NCBI RefSeq assembly: GCF_000145615.1
Contig: NC_014410.1
Coordinates: forward strand, 1,220,001 to 1,284,000
Direction: 5' to 3'
Origin: Thermoanaerobacterium thermosaccharolyticum DSM 571
GTDB taxonomy: Bacteria > Bacillota > Thermoanaerobacteria > Thermoanaerobacterales > Thermoanaerobacteraceae
DNA: 64,000 bases
Position 1 is the first letter of the stretch; every line of letters begins with the position of its first letter. Below are positions 24,967-35,804 of this stretch, piece by piece. A program made the position numbers and the translations under genes. Below the pieces are notes generated by a model that saw only the letters and a program-made list of their open reading frames with translations, did no database searches and was not told where the DNA came from.

Positions 24967-27750
24967 ATGGATTATAACAAAACATTAAATTTGCCTAAGA
25001 CAGATTTTCCAATGAAGGCAAATCTGCCTACAAGAGAGCCGGAGATATTAAAAAAATGGGATGATATGGATATATATCATAAATCATTAAATAAAAATAA
25101 GGGGAAGGAAAAATTTATTCTTCATGATGGACCGCCATATGCCAATGGGGATATACATCTTGGTACAGCCATGAATAAAGTTTTAAAAGATATGATTGTA
25201 AAATATAAAACAATGAGAGGCTTTGATGCACCATATGTGCCAGGTTGGGATACCCACGGTTTGCCAATTGAACAGCAGGCAATAAAAACACTGGGCATAA
25301 AAAGAAATGAAGTAGGTCCTGTTGAGTTTAGAAAGGTCTGTCGCGATTTTGCCTTTTCACAAATTGAAAAGCAAAAGTCGCAGTTTATAAGGTTAGGAGT
25401 CAGAGGTGACTGGCAAAACCCTTATTTGACATTAAAACCAGAATATGAAGCAAAGCAGATAGAAGTATTTGGTGAAATGGCTAAAAAAGGGTACATCTAC
25501 AAGGGATTAAAACCTGTGTATTGGTGTACTGACTGCGAAACAGCTTTAGCAGAAGCTGAAATAGAATACTCAGATGAGACCTCAGATTCAATCTATGTTA
25601 AATTTAGAGTAATTGATGATATTGGAAAGTTCAAAGGAATTGTTGATGACCTAAATAATTTGTATTTTGTAATCTGGACTACGACAACTTGGACTATACC
25701 TGCCAACCTTGCTATATGTTTAAATCCGGAATTTGATTATGCGCTAGCTAAATATGGAAAAGAAATCTACATTATGGCGAAAGACATGCTTGATGATATA
25801 GAAAGGGAAACAGGCCTTGAGAATCGTGAGATAATTGCGACATTTAAAGGCAAAGATTTAGAAGGGATGAGAGCTAAACATCCTTTATTTGACAGAAGTT
25901 CGCTTATTATATTAGGTGATCATGTGACATTAGAAGCTGGTACAGGATGTGTTCATACTGCACCAGGCCATGGTGAAGAAGACTTTATAGTCGGACAGAA
26001 ATATGGACTTGAAGTTTTGAATCCTGTTGATGATAAAGGGTGTTTTACGGAAAAAGCCGGGAAATACAAAGGATTATTCTATGCTGATGCCAATAAAGTC
26101 ATAAAAGAGGATTTGGAAAAAGTCAATGCTTTATTAGCGTCAAAAACACTAACTCACTCGTATCCACATTGCTGGAGATGCAAAAATCCTGTTATATTCC
26201 GTGCTACAGAGCAATGGTTTGCTTCTGTTGATGGGTTTAGAGATGAAGCTTTAAATGCAATAAGAAAAGTAAACTGGATTCCTGAATGGGGCGAAGACAG
26301 GATTACAAATATGGTTAGAGATAGACATGACTGGTGCATCTCGAGGCAGAGGATATGGGGTGTTCCGATTCCAATTTTCTATTGTAAACATTGTGGAAAA
26401 GAATTGATTAATGATGATACAATAAATGCAGTTAAAAAATTGTTTAGTGAAAAAGGCTCTGATGCTTGGTATGAGTATACAGCAGAAGAAATATTGCCGA
26501 AGGGTACAAAATGTGAATGTGGCTCTACAGAGTTTAGAAAAGAAACAGATATAATGGATGTTTGGTTTGATTCTGGTTCAAGCCATGTGGCAGTTTTAGA
26601 AACTACTGAAGGTCTTAGGTGGCCTGCAGATTTATACCTTGAGGGTTCTGACCAGCATAGAGGATGGTTCCAGTCATCGCTTCTGACATCTGTTGCCACA
26701 AGAGGAATGGCACCATATAAAAACGTGTTGACACATGGATTTGTCGTAGACGGTGAAGGACGCAAGATGTCAAAATCTCTTGGAAACGGTATAGATCCTG
26801 CTGATGTAGTAAAAGAGTACGGAGCAGATATATTAAGACTGTGGACCGTTTCTGCTGATTTTACTTCTGACATGAGAATATCAAAAGAAATTTTAAAGCA
26901 GATGACGGAATCATACAGGAAGATAAGGAATACGGCTAAGTTCCTTTTAAGCAATTTGTACGATTTTGATGCTGATAAAGACGCTTTGCCGTACGAAGAG
27001 CTTCTTGATATAGACAAATGGGCCCTTTACAAGTTCAATGAGCTTATTAAGGATGTAACGTCGTCTTTTGATAGATATGAATTTTACGATTTTTTGCATC
27101 TTGTTCACACGTTCTGCATTGTAGATATGAGCAACTTGTATCTTGACATACTAAAGGACAGGCTCTACACTTTCCCTGCTGCATCTAAAGAAAGGCGAGC
27201 AGCTCAGACGACGTTATATACAATATTAGACGGTTTTGTACGAATCATAGCACCAGTATTGACATTTACAGCAGACGAGATATGGAGCTATATGAAGCAT
27301 GAAGCAAATAATAATTACGAAAGCGTTCAATTAGCTGATTGGCCGCAGCCTAATGATGCATATGATAATAAAGAAATAGTCGAAAAGTGGAACAAATTAT
27401 TTGACATAAGAAAAGATGTTTCAAAAGCTTTAGAGATATCACGTGCCAATAAAGAAATAGGTCACTCATTAGAAGCACAGGTTGATATATACGCATCAAA
27501 CGATTTGTACGAATTTTTGAAGCAGTTTGAAGAAGATCTTAATACGGTATTTATCGTATCGAATACGGTTCTTCATAATGAGGATGACAATATACCTGAT
27601 AATTCATATAGAAGTGAAGATTATAATCTAACAATTAAAATTAGCCATGCGCCAGGTGAAAAATGTGAAAGATGCTGGATGTACAGTGAAACAGTAGGAA
27701 CAGATAAAGAACATCCAACGATTTGTGCAAGGTGTGCTTCACATATTTAA
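24967..27750 (+). CDS. ileS: Isoleucyl-tRNA synthetase
   Basis: 927 aa from ATG 24967 (TAGGAGG upstream); reading-frame extension to 24868 lies within the T-box. Class I motifs: HIGH variant HLGT in GPPYANGDIHLGTAMNK (about residue 65) and KMSKS in GRKMSKSLG (about 600). The CP1 editing domain has WTTTTWTIPANLA. The C-terminal zinc finger is CERCW...CARC. The lack of an extended C-terminal domain fits the bacterial IleS1 type. Followed by a terminator. Confidence 0.97.
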   Translation: MDYNKTLNLPKTDFPMKANLPTREPEILKKWDDMDIYHKSLNKNKGKEKFILHDGPPYANGDIHLGTAMNKVLKDMIVKYKTMRGFDAPYVPGWDTHGLPIEQQAIKTLGIKRNEVGPVEFRKVCRDFAFSQIEKQKSQFIRLGVRGDWQNPYLTLKPEYEAKQIEVFGEMAKKGYIYKGLKPVYWCTDCETALAEAEIEYSDETSDSIYVKFRVIDDIGKFKGIVDDLNNLYFVIWTTTTWTIPANLAICLNPEFDYALAKYGKEIYIMAKDMLDDIERETGLENREIIATFKGKDLEGMRAKHPLFDRSSLIILGDHVTLEAGTGCVHTAPGHGEEDFIVGQKYGLEVLNPVDDKGCFTEKAGKYKGLFYADANKVIKEDLEKVNALLASKTLTHSYPHCWRCKNPVIFRATEQWFASVDGFRDEALNAIRKVNWIPEWGEDRITNMVRDRHDWCISRQRIWGVPIPIFYCKHCGKELINDDTINAVKKLFSEKGSDAWYEYTAEEILPKGTKCECGSTEFRKETDIMDVWFDSGSSHVAVLETTEGLRWPADLYLEGSDQHRGWFQSSLLTSVATRGMAPYKNVLTHGFVVDGEGRKMSKSLGNGIDPADVVKEYGADILRLWTVSADFTSDMRISKEILKQMTESYRKIRNTAKFLLSNLYDFDADKDALPYEELLDIDKWALYKFNELIKDVTSSFDRYEFYDFLHLVHTFCIVDMSNLYLDILKDRLYTFPAASKERRAAQTTLYTILDGFVRIIAPVLTFTADEIWSYMKHEANNNYESVQLADWPQPNDAYDNKEIVEKWNKLFDIRKDVSKALEISRANKEIGHSLEAQVDIYASNDLYEFLKQFEEDLNTVFIVSNTVLHNEDDNIPDNSYRSEDYNLTIKISHAPGEKCERCWMYSETVGTDKEHPTICARCASHI

Positions 27751-27772
27751 AAGGGAGATATCTCCCTTTTTT
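27749..27772 (+). terminator. Terminator after ileS
   Basis: AAAAGGGAGA-TATCTCCCTTTTTT: the perfect stem AAGGGAGA/TCTCCCTT starts at the stop codon. Confidence 0.85.
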
Positions 27773-27800
27773 AATTAAAATACGAAAGGAGAATTTGTAA

Positions 27801-28505
27801 GTGAATAAGATAGGGCTTATCGGTGCTATGGAAGAAGAGATTGATATACTTAAACATTTTATCAGCAATGTAGAGATTATAAATCGCGCAGACATGGTCT
27901 TTTATAAAGGAATTCTGAATGGATTAGATACAGTATTAGTCAGATCAGGTATAGGAAAGGTAAATGCAGCTATAGCAGCGCAAATATTGATATCTGAATT
28001 TAATGTTGACTATATAATAAATACTGGTGTTGCTGGGGGAATAAAAAGCGGCATAAACGTAGGGGACATAGTCATATCATCTGATGCGATAGAGCATGAT
28101 TTTGACACGACAGCATTTGGTGATGAATTAGGAGTTATACCGCGGATGAAGACTAGTGTATTTAAAGCAGACAAATATCTGATTGATATAGCGCTTAAAG
28201 CAGCTAATGACAATATAGATGGAAAAGCTTATGTTGGAAGAATTGTATCCGGCGATAGATTTGTGTCATCGAAAGAGGAAGCGAGAAGGCTAGGACAGCA
28301 ATTTAATGCATATGCGGTTGAGATGGAAGGTGCTGCAATTGCCCATACTGCGTATCTTAACAATATACCATTTGTTATAATAAGAAGCATTTCAGATAAT
28401 GCGGATGGGAATGCTACAAGCGATTTTAATCTATTTGTTAAAAAGGCTTCTATAGTATCCAGCAATTTAGTAAAAGAAATGATAAACATGATTAAGGAGA
28501 TATGA
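27801..28505 (+). CDS. mtnN: 5'-methylthioadenosine/S-adenosylhomocysteine nucleosidase
   Basis: 234 aa, GTG start behind AAAGGAG. MTAN/Pfs family: GAMEEEI at the N-terminus with the general-acid glutamate, NTGVAGGI in the middle, VEMEGAAIAH (about residues 172-181) and RSISDNADG with the catalytic aspartate (about 197). It splits the glycosidic bond of MTA and SAH for methyl-cycle salvage. Length is standard. Operonic with the next gene. Confidence 0.95.
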   Translation: MNKIGLIGAMEEEIDILKHFISNVEIINRADMVFYKGILNGLDTVLVRSGIGKVNAAIAAQILISEFNVDYIINTGVAGGIKSGINVGDIVISSDAIEHDFDTTAFGDELGVIPRMKTSVFKADKYLIDIALKAANDNIDGKAYVGRIVSGDRFVSSKEEARRLGQQFNAYAVEMEGAAIAHTAYLNNIPFVIIRSISDNADGNATSDFNLFVKKASIVSSNLVKEMINMIKEI

Positions 28506-28507
28506 AG

Positions 28508-28801
28508 ATGAATGTAGTAAACATAAGTTTACAAGTATTACCGGTTGTTGAAGAAGAAATGATTTATCCTGTTGTAGATAAAGTAATTGAATACATAAAA
28601 TCGACAGGTGTTAAGTATTTTGTAAGCCCTATGGAGACTACTATGGAAGGTGACATTGACATTCTTTTAGATATTGTAAAGAAAGCGCAAGACATATGTG
28701 TAAAGGAAGGCGCAAAAAGAGTTATCTCTATTGTAAAAATAGATTATAAGCCAGATGGAGTAACAATAGATGAGAAGATGAATAAATATATATCACAGTA
28801 A
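28508..28801 (+). CDS. MTH1187/UPF0045 thiamine-binding family protein
   Basis: 97 aa from ATG 28508 (AAGGAG 8 bases upstream); the ATG at 28502 overlaps the upstream stop but is only 2 bases from the ribosome site. VNISLQVLPVV at the start, the conserved VSPMETTMEG (about residues 38-47), and a final KIDYKPDG match the DUF77/Thiamine_BP family, whose members bind hydroxymethylpyrimidine/thiamine-like ligands. Likely cytoplasmic. Function in this operon is unclear. Confidence 0.85.
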   Translation: MNVVNISLQVLPVVEEEMIYPVVDKVIEYIKSTGVKYFVSPMETTMEGDIDILLDIVKKAQDICVKEGAKRVISIVKIDYKPDGVTIDEKMNKYISQ

Positions 28802-28857
28802 TATGTATTATGTTGAGTAATTTATATTTAAATTTTTTTGAGACAAGATAAAACTTA

Positions 28858-28886
28858 TTGACATACAATTCATCACGTTATATAAT
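28858..28886 (+). promoter_or_regulatory. Promoter of the trp operon
   Basis: TTGACA (28858-28863), 17-base spacer, TATAAT (28881-28886): near-consensus. Confidence 0.85.
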
Positions 28887-28892
28887 TAAATT

Positions 28893-29230
28893 AATTTAAG
28901 TTGATAAAGTCGATGAACAGGAATAGTAAATATCGCTTTAAGTCAAAGCGAGCCTGGGATGGTGAGAGCCAGGTACTGATGGCGTTATTGAATGGGCCTG
29001 TGAGATGGTGTGTGAACTTGAAAGTAGCATTACCCGGTAGTCTACCGTTAAAATGACAGGGTATCGAGAAATCTGTACCTGAAAGAGATATTTTGTACTT
29101 AGGTGGCATAACGAAATTTAAGCATTTCGTCCTTAGTGGATGAGATGCTTTTTTTAAACCACATAAGTATGAAATAAGTTGGGTGGCACCGCGGAGTCAC
29201 TTCGTCCCATTGGATGGAGTGACTTTTTTA
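28893..29230 (+). promoter_or_regulatory. T-box leader of the trp operon with two terminator modules
   Basis: A canonical T-box GGGTGGCACCGCGG at 29181-29194 is followed by terminator stem AGTCACTTCGTCC/GGATGGAGTGACT and T tract (to 29229). Eighty bases earlier stands a degenerate T-box (AGGTGGCATAACG, 29101-29113) and a complete terminator: AGCATTTCGTCC (29121-29132) pairing over 12 positions with GGATGAGATGCT (29138-29149) then seven T. A TGG codon at 29006-29008 is a candidate tryptophan specifier. Only one stem I is evident. Confidence 0.85.
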
Positions 29231-29259
29231 TTACCAAATTTTATTGAGGAGGTGGGTAT

Positions 29260-30690
29260 ATGTTGAATTTAAGCAGAGAAAAATTTGCTGAGCTAAAGGA
29301 TAAAAAAGTCGTTTTCCCAATTTATGTTGAGATAAATGGCGATGAATTGACACCTGTCAGTATTTTTTACAATTTAAAAGGAAAAAACAAATTTTTGCTT
29401 GAAAGTGCAGAGAGTGGAAAAGAATGGGGAAGATACTCATTTATTGGTTCAGATCCATATTTAAAGATAAAAAGTTATGGCAACTTAATCGAAATTGAAA
29501 AAGAGCAGCGTACAATTAAACAACATGGGAAGGTCCTTGACTATATAAAAGAAAATATCGAACAAGATTATGACAGAAACAGCCTTAAGCTGCCGTTTAC
29601 AGGCGGTGCACTTGGTTATGCAGGGTATGATATTATAAGACAATATGAGAGTTTGCCTAGTAAAAATATTGACGAAATAGGAATACCAGATGCGTATTTT
29701 ATGTTTTATAAAGAATTCATTTGCTATGATCACTTTAAACATACGGTATCTGTGATATACAATGTATTTTCAGATGACGATGAAACTTATGATTCAATAG
29801 AAAAAAAGCTTAATGTTATGATTGAAAATATAAAAAACAATGTAAAAATTCATGAACTTCCTCCTAAATCTGATGCAGTTAGTGTGGAATCTAATTTTAC
29901 CTTGGAGGAATTCTGCGATATTGTTGAGAAGGCGAAGGAATATATAAGGAATGGTGATATATTTCAGGTTGTTCCATCTCAAAGATTGAAGATTAAAACC
30001 AAATCGAATCCTTTTGATATATATAGACGATTAAGATCTACAAATCCGTCACCATATATGTTCTATATAGACTTTGAAGATTTTCAATTAATTGGTTCTT
30101 CACCGGAGAGCCTTGTGTCAGTGTTTGGCGATAAAGTCACTACAAATCCAATTGCTGGTACAAGAAGAAGAGGGAAATGTGAGGAAGAGGATTTAAAGTT
30201 AAAGGAAGAACTTTTAAATGATGAGAAGGAAAGAGCAGAACACGTTATGCTGGTGGATCTTGGGAGAAATGACATAGGTAAAGTGAGTGAATTTGGCAGT
30301 GTAAAACTGGATAGATTTATGGAGGTAGACTTTTATTCCCACGTAATGCATATTGTATCAAAAGTTTCAGGTATTTTAAAAAAAGGCCTTACGGCATTTG
30401 ATGCACTTATTGCATGTTTGCCGGCAGGTACAGTTTCTGGAGCGCCTAAAATAAGGGCGATGGAAATAATCGATGAGCTTGAGAATGTAAGCAGATCGTT
30501 TTATGCTGGATCAGTTGGATATTTTTCATTTAATGGTAATATGGACATGTGCATAGCTATAAGGACACTGCTTTTAAAGAATGGTATGGCTTTTATTCAA
30601 GCAGGATGCGGCATTGTATATGATTCAAACCCTGAATCAGAATATTATGAAACTTTAAATAAAGCTATGGCACTGAAGGAGGTGCTATAA
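29260..30690 (+). CDS. trpE: Anthranilate synthase component I
   Basis: 476 aa, ATG behind GAGGAGG. The N-terminal allosteric element LLESAESGKEWGRYS (about residues 47-61) is the tryptophan feedback site. The chorismate-binding domain has GSSPESL, NPIAGTRRRG and PAGTVSGAPK. It makes anthranilate from chorismate with ammonia from TrpG. First gene of the operon; its TAA shares a base with the trpG ATG, giving tight coupling. Confidence 0.97.
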   Translation: MLNLSREKFAELKDKKVVFPIYVEINGDELTPVSIFYNLKGKNKFLLESAESGKEWGRYSFIGSDPYLKIKSYGNLIEIEKEQRTIKQHGKVLDYIKENIEQDYDRNSLKLPFTGGALGYAGYDIIRQYESLPSKNIDEIGIPDAYFMFYKEFICYDHFKHTVSVIYNVFSDDDETYDSIEKKLNVMIENIKNNVKIHELPPKSDAVSVESNFTLEEFCDIVEKAKEYIRNGDIFQVVPSQRLKIKTKSNPFDIYRRLRSTNPSPYMFYIDFEDFQLIGSSPESLVSVFGDKVTTNPIAGTRRRGKCEEEDLKLKEELLNDEKERAEHVMLVDLGRNDIGKVSEFGSVKLDRFMEVDFYSHVMHIVSKVSGILKKGLTAFDALIACLPAGTVSGAPKIRAMEIIDELENVSRSFYAGSVGYFSFNGNMDMCIAIRTLLLKNGMAFIQAGCGIVYDSNPESEYYETLNKAMALKEVL

Positions 30691-31277
30691 TGCTACTGTT
30701 AATTGATAACTACGATTCATTTACCTACAACCTTTACCAATTTATAGGAGAAATTTATCCCGATATTAAAGTTTTGCGAAATGATCAAATAGAAGTATCT
30801 GACATAATTTTAATGAAACCTGATGGTATTGTTTTGTCGCCTGGGCCTGGAAGGCCAGAAAATGCTGGAATTTGCATTGATGTGATTGAAAAATTTGGCA
30901 TTAAGATACCGATATTGGGAATTTGCCTTGGACATCAAGCGATAGGTTATGCTTATGGAGCTAAAATAATCAAATCAAATATCATCAAGCATGGAAAAAC
31001 ATCTATTGTAACTCACAATAGGCAAGGATTATTTAATGGCATAAAAAACCCTATTAAAGCCATGAGGTATCACTCGCTTATAATTGATAAGGATTCATTA
31101 ACGGATGAGCTTGAAATAACTGCTGAGGCTGAAGACGGGACGATAATGGGAATTAAGCACAAGAAATTTCCAGTTTATGGACTGCAATTTCACCCTGAAT
31201 CGATATTAACAGAAGAAGGCAAATCAATATTAAAAAATTATGTGGAGGGGATTTGCAATGTTAAAGGAAGCTATTGA
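30690..31277 (+). CDS. trpG: Anthranilate synthase component II (glutamine amidotransferase)
   Basis: 195 aa class I amidotransferase: [10 protein letters not shown] at the N-terminus, nucleophile cysteine in [14 protein letters not shown] (about residue 80), and HPES with the catalytic His/Glu (about 171-174). It supplies ammonia to TrpE. TrpG is separate from TrpD here (fused in some bacteria). The trpD start lies inside its last codons. Confidence 0.96.
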   Translation: MLLLIDNYDSFTYNLYQFIGEIYPDIKVLRNDQIEVSDIILMKPDGIVLSPGPGRPENAGICIDVIEKFGIKIPILGICLGHQAIGYAYGAKIIKSNIIKHGKTSIVTHNRQGLFNGIKNPIKAMRYHSLIIDKDSLTDELEITAEAEDGTIMGIKHKKFPVYGLQFHPESILTEEGKSILKNYVEGICNVKGSY

Positions 31278-32277
31278 AAAAATCATAATGAGGGAAAATC
31301 TAACAGAACTAGAAGCAAAAAGTGCTATGGATTCAATTATGAAAGGTGAATCTAGCTCAGCTCTCATAGGAGGTTATCTAATTGGTCTTAGAATGAAAGG
31401 TGAAACAATTGATGAAATAACAGGATCTGCTAAATCCATGATAGGAAATGCGGTAAGGTTAAAGCTTGATTCTCCTTACGTTATTGATACTTGTGGCACT
31501 GGTGGTGATGGTGGAAGGACATTTAATATATCTACAGCGGTTGCAATAATTACTTCATCTGCAGGTGTAAAAATAGCAAAACATGGCAATAGAGCAGTAT
31601 CCAGCAAAAGCGGAAGTGCTGATGTATTAAGTGAACTTGGAGTGAAAATTGATTTGGAACCGGATATTACAAAGAAGTTTATTGATGATGTAGGTTTTGG
31701 ATTCCTTTATGCTCCTAAATACCATTCAGCAATGAAGAATGTTGCACAAATAAGGAGAGAGCTTGGTTTAAGAACGGTATTTAATATATTAGGGCCGTTG
31801 ACAAATCCTGCTTCTGTTAAAGGGCAAGTCCTTGGAGTTTATGACAAGAAGTTGACACATGTACTTGCAGAAGTTTTATTAAAATTAGGATGTGAAAGAG
31901 CATTAGTTGTTTATGGAAATGACGGGCTTGATGAAATAACTACGACGACTACTACAACTGTTTCTGAGGTAAAAAACGGTACAGTTATAGACTATACGAT
32001 AGATCCGCATGACTATGGTATCAACTTGTCTAGAGATACTGATATAAACGGTGGCGATTCTAAAGAAAATGCAAAAATCATTTTAGATATTTTAGAAGGG
32101 CAAAAAGGACCTAAGAGAGATATTGTAGTATTAAATAGTGCAGCAGCGCTTTATGTCGGCAAAGCTGTTGACAATATAAAAGAAGGAGTAATGTTGGCAG
32201 AGCATTTGATTGACTCAGGTGCTGCATTAGGTAAATTAAATGAAATATTAAGCTATCAGAAGGTGTATTTACAATGA
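31258..32277 (+). CDS. trpD: Anthranilate phosphoribosyltransferase
   Basis: 339 aa from ATG 31258, 7 bases after GGAGGGG; the in-frame ATG at 31240 precedes that ribosome site. The PRPP-binding loop CGTGGDGG (about residues 78-85), NISTA and KHGNRAVSS are diagnostic. It attaches phosphoribose to anthranilate. It overlaps trpG by 20 bases and trpC by 4. Confidence 0.97.
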   Translation: MLKEAIEKIIMRENLTELEAKSAMDSIMKGESSSALIGGYLIGLRMKGETIDEITGSAKSMIGNAVRLKLDSPYVIDTCGTGGDGGRTFNISTAVAIITSSAGVKIAKHGNRAVSSKSGSADVLSELGVKIDLEPDITKKFIDDVGFGFLYAPKYHSAMKNVAQIRRELGLRTVFNILGPLTNPASVKGQVLGVYDKKLTHVLAEVLLKLGCERALVVYGNDGLDEITTTTTTTVSEVKNGTVIDYTIDPHDYGINLSRDTDINGGDSKENAKIILDILEGQKGPKRDIVVLNSAAALYVGKAVDNIKEGVMLAEHLIDSGAALGKLNEILSYQKVYLQ

Positions 32278-33053
32278 TACTAGACGACATTGTTTCAAAG
32301 AAAAAATCTCAATTGGAGTTAGAAAAGCTACAGAAGCCATTAGAAGAGATATTAGACAAAATTGACGATGTGAATTTAAGGAATTTTAAGGAAGCTTTAT
32401 GTAAAGATCGCATATCTATTATAGGGGAAATAAAAAATGCTTCCCCCTCCAAGGGAATAATCATAAAAAAATTTGATCATAAGAAAATTGCAGAATTATA
32501 CGAGGAAGCCGGTGTCGATGCAATTTCAGTTCTTACAGAAAAAAACTATTTCAAGGGTGATAATAGATTTATAAATGACGTAAAAAATATTACATCAAAA
32601 CCGATACTCAGAAAAGATTTTATATTTGATGAGTATCAGATATACGAAAGTAAGCTTATAGGCGCAGATGCTGTTTTGTTGATAGTAGCTATCCTAGGTA
32701 GTAACCTCAGTAGATTTTACAATATAGCTAAAGAACTTGGGCTAGATGCTATTGTCGAAGTCCATGATGAATATGAGCTTGATATCGCATTAAAGGCAGA
32801 TGTTGAAATTTTAGGCATAAACAATAGAGATTTAAAGGATTTTCATGTTGATTTAAGCACAACTGAAAGGCTAATTAAATATATCCCGAATGATATTGTG
32901 TTGGTATCGGAAAGTGGTATTAAATCTTCAGAAGATGTGAAGTATCTGAAATCATTAGGAGTAAATGCTGTTTTAATTGGTGAGACTTTTATGAACATGA
33001 TTGACAAAAATAAAGAAATTAAAGATTTTATAATGAGTTCAAAGGGTGTTTAA
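32274..33053 (+). CDS. trpC: Indole-3-glycerol phosphate synthase
   Basis: 259 aa TIM barrel: [11 protein letters not shown] (about residues 51-61) with a catalytic lysine, [17 protein letters not shown] and VSESGI near the C-terminus. It closes the indole ring from CdRP. Stand-alone, not fused to TrpF. Start overlaps trpD (ATGA). Confidence 0.96.
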   Translation: MILDDIVSKKKSQLELEKLQKPLEEILDKIDDVNLRNFKEALCKDRISIIGEIKNASPSKGIIIKKFDHKKIAELYEEAGVDAISVLTEKNYFKGDNRFINDVKNITSKPILRKDFIFDEYQIYESKLIGADAVLLIVAILGSNLSRFYNIAKELGLDAIVEVHDEYELDIALKADVEILGINNRDLKDFHVDLSTTERLIKYIPNDIVLVSESGIKSSEDVKYLKSLGVNAVLIGETFMNMIDKNKEIKDFIMSSKGV

Positions 33054-33055
33054 TA

Positions 33056-33667
33056 ATGGCATTGATAAAGATATGCGGAATAAGGCGCACGGAAGATGTA
33101 GAATACCTGAATATACTAAAACCTGATTATGCGGGATTTGTCTTTGCCGACAGTAAACGTAAAGTAGATATAAATACGGCACATGATTTGATAGAAAATC
33201 TTGACAGAGACATAAAAAAGGTTGGAGTATTTGTCAATGAAGAAATTTCTGAAGTAAGATATATAGCAAATTTTCTCAAACTTGATGTTTTACAATTTCA
33301 CGGCGATGAAACTCAAGAATATATAGATAATTTTAAGGACTATCTTGTATGGAAGGCTATTCGAATTAGTGAAAAGAAGGATATTTCGAAAATAGAAAGT
33401 TATCATGTTGATGGCATACTTTTAGACAGCAAAATAGAAGGTTTTTATGGAGGCTCAGGAAAGAGCTTTGACTGGAATTTAATAAAAGATGCAAATATGA
33501 ATTGTACGTTTATATTAGCTGGTGGTATAGATACAAATAATGTTTTAATGGCTATAAATATGTTAAAACCGGATATTGTGGATGTATCCAGCGGTGTTGA
33601 AATAGATGGTTTTAAAAATTATGATTTGATAAAAGAGATTATTTATAAAGTGAGGAGTGTAATATGA
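33056..33667 (+). CDS. trpF: Phosphoribosylanthranilate isomerase
   Basis: 203 aa TIM barrel: catalytic cysteine in KICGIRR (residue 7), [21 protein letters not shown], and DVSSGVE with phosphate-binding residues near the C-terminus. Amadori rearrangement of PRA to CdRP. Two bases separate it from trpC and 4 overlap trpB. Confidence 0.96.
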   Translation: MALIKICGIRRTEDVEYLNILKPDYAGFVFADSKRKVDINTAHDLIENLDRDIKKVGVFVNEEISEVRYIANFLKLDVLQFHGDETQEYIDNFKDYLVWKAIRISEKKDISKIESYHVDGILLDSKIEGFYGGSGKSFDWNLIKDANMNCTFILAGGIDTNNVLMAINMLKPDIVDVSSGVEIDGFKNYDLIKEIIYKVRSVI

Positions 33668-34839
33668 TAGGAAGATTTGGTAAATTTGGGGGACAGTATG
33701 TGCCAGAAACAATCATGAGTGCTTTAATTGAACTTGAAGACGAATTTTACAAAGCAATGAAAGATGAAAATTTTATTAACGAGTATAAATATTATTTAAA
33801 GGAATATTCCGGAAGGCCGACACCTCTATACTATGCAGAAAATTTGTCAAAAAGACTAGGCGGCGCAAAAATTTATTTAAAAAGAGAAGATTTAAATCAC
33901 ACAGGGGCTCACAAGATAAACAATGTACTGGGGCAGATTCTATTAGCTAAAAGAATGGGTAAAAAGAAAGTTATAGCTGAGACTGGAGCAGGACAGCACG
34001 GTGTGGCAACTGCAACAGGTGCTGCAATGTTTGATATGGAATGTGAAATCTTTATGGGTGAAGAAGATATAAAGAGGCAATCATTAAATGTTTTTAGAAT
34101 GAAATTGCTTGGTGCAAAAGTCACGCCGGTCAAAACCGGAACTGGGACTTTGAAAGATGCCGTAAACGAGGCAATACGCAATTGGGTTACAAACATTGAT
34201 GATACATTTTACGTAATGGGATCTGTCGTAGGACCGCATCCATATCCAACGATGGTTAGAGATTTTCAGAGAGTTATAGGCGATGAGGCAAGAGAACAAA
34301 TCATTAGCAAAGAAAATAGGTTGCCTGATTATATTGTTGCATGTGTTGGTGGTGGCAGCAATTCTATGGGAATATTTTACCCTTTTATAAATGACTCATT
34401 AGTAAAACTTATAGGTGTCGAGGCAGCAGGTCTTGGGATAGATACTGATAAACATGCTGCCACTATGGCAAAAGGAAGCATTGGTGTACTTCACGGAATG
34501 ATGACGTATCTGCTACAGGATGATGAGGGGCAGATAATGCCGGTTTATTCGATATCCGCAGGACTTGATTATCCTGGAGTTGGACCGGAGCACTCGTATT
34601 TAAAAGATAGCGGTAGAGCCCAATATGTTTATGCAACTGATGAAGAAGCATTATCAGCTTTTATGGATCTTTCACAAATAGAGGGAATTATACCGGCCCT
34701 TGAGAGTGCTCATGCTGTTGCTTATGCCATGAAACTAGCATCAAAATTAAGTAAAGATAATATTATTATTGTAAACTTGTCAGGAAGAGGCGACAAGGAT
34801 GTAAATACAGTTGCCAATGTTTTGGGGGTGGAATTATGA
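33664..34839 (+). CDS. trpB: Tryptophan synthase beta chain
   Basis: 391 aa, TrpB1 type. PLP lysine in HTGAHKINN (about residue 84) and phosphate-binding GGGSNSMG (about 225-232). Catalytic glutamate is in AETGAGQHG. It condenses indole with serine. Overlaps trpA by 4 bases, as expected for subunits of one alpha2beta2 complex. Confidence 0.97.
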   Translation: MIGRFGKFGGQYVPETIMSALIELEDEFYKAMKDENFINEYKYYLKEYSGRPTPLYYAENLSKRLGGAKIYLKREDLNHTGAHKINNVLGQILLAKRMGKKKVIAETGAGQHGVATATGAAMFDMECEIFMGEEDIKRQSLNVFRMKLLGAKVTPVKTGTGTLKDAVNEAIRNWVTNIDDTFYVMGSVVGPHPYPTMVRDFQRVIGDEAREQIISKENRLPDYIVACVGGGSNSMGIFYPFINDSLVKLIGVEAAGLGIDTDKHAATMAKGSIGVLHGMMTYLLQDDEGQIMPVYSISAGLDYPGVGPEHSYLKDSGRAQYVYATDEEALSAFMDLSQIEGIIPALESAHAVAYAMKLASKLSKDNIIIVNLSGRGDKDVNTVANVLGVEL

Positions 34840-35663
34840 GCGCATTAAATAATGAAATGAATACAGTTGCAAGTATGAATAGAATAGACAAGAAATTTTA
34901 CGAGTTAAAGCAAAAAGGCCTTAAGGCTATGATTCCTTTTATTACTGCAGGTGATCCTAGTTTAGATGTAACCGTCGAATTAGTGTTTAAAATGGAAGAA
35001 GGAGGAGCTGATATCATTGAAATAGGGATTCCGTACTCTGATCCGCTGGCAGATGGACCAATAATACAAGCTTCATCTACAAGAGCATTAAAAAATGGTA
35101 CAAAAATTAACAATATAATGAATGCTGTCAAAAAAATAAGACAAAAAAGTGAAATACCGCTTGTCTACCTTGTGTATTATAATTCAATCTTCAAATATGG
35201 CATTGAAAGATTTGTAAATGAAGCCAAAGAATCCGGAATAGACGGACTTATAATACCTGATTTGCCATTAGAAGAAAGAAAAGATATTAAAGAAATATCT
35301 GAAAAATATGGTATTTATCTAATACCATTAGTTGCACCAACTTCAAAAGAGAGGATTAAAAGTATTTGTGAAAGTGGAAAGGGTTTTGTGTATTGTGTCT
35401 CTACAAAAGGCGTTACAGGAATAAGAAATTCTATTGAAACAGATATTAAAGAATATATGAGAACTGTATCGGAATATACAAATATGCCTAAAGCCATAGG
35501 TTTTGGTATCTCTGGTCCTGATATGGCAAAAAGATTTGCACCGTACTGTGATGGAATAATAGTTGGTAGTGCAATTGTGAAAATGATAAACGATTCAAGA
35601 AGTAAAGAAGAAATATATGATAATGTGAAAAAATTTGTATTTTCCATTAAAGAAGCTATATGA
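34836..35663 (+). CDS. trpA: Tryptophan synthase alpha chain
   Basis: 275 aa. FITAGDPS (about residues 36-43), [14 protein letters not shown] with the catalytic glutamate and aspartate (about 66-79), and GFGIS with the phosphate site. The first 16-18 residues extend beyond many TrpA proteins, and ATG codons at 34857 and 34875 are alternatives, but the 4-base overlap with trpB favours 34836. Last gene of trpEGDCFBA; a terminator follows. Confidence 0.96.
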   Translation: MSALNNEMNTVASMNRIDKKFYELKQKGLKAMIPFITAGDPSLDVTVELVFKMEEGGADIIEIGIPYSDPLADGPIIQASSTRALKNGTKINNIMNAVKKIRQKSEIPLVYLVYYNSIFKYGIERFVNEAKESGIDGLIIPDLPLEERKDIKEISEKYGIYLIPLVAPTSKERIKSICESGKGFVYCVSTKGVTGIRNSIETDIKEYMRTVSEYTNMPKAIGFGISGPDMAKRFAPYCDGIIVGSAIVKMINDSRSKEEIYDNVKKFVFSIKEAI

Positions 35664-35666
35664 AAT

Positions 35667-35692
35667 GAGGCATTATGCCTCTTTCTTTTTTG
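35667..35692 (+). terminator. Terminator of the trp operon
   Basis: GAGGCAT-TATGCCTC (35667-35681) followed by TTTCTTTTTT. Confidence 0.85.
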
Positions 35693-35728
35693 ACATGTTA
35701 AAAACTTTTTTGAGATGTTAAAAAAGCA

Positions 35729-35756
35729 TTGATTAATATAATAAATGAGTTATAAT
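35729..35756 (+). promoter_or_regulatory. Promoter of bcp
   Basis: TTGATT (35729-35734), 16-base spacer, TATAAT (35751-35756). Confidence 0.6.
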
Positions 35757-35804
35757 AAAGATAAGAAATATTAAAAGAAAATAATTATCGAAGGAGGAAA
35801 TTAA

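Noticed and set aside
26379-27017. 212-codon minus-strand ORF
   Set aside because: Lies fully opposite the ileS catalytic region with no ribosome site; a shadow of a conserved gene.
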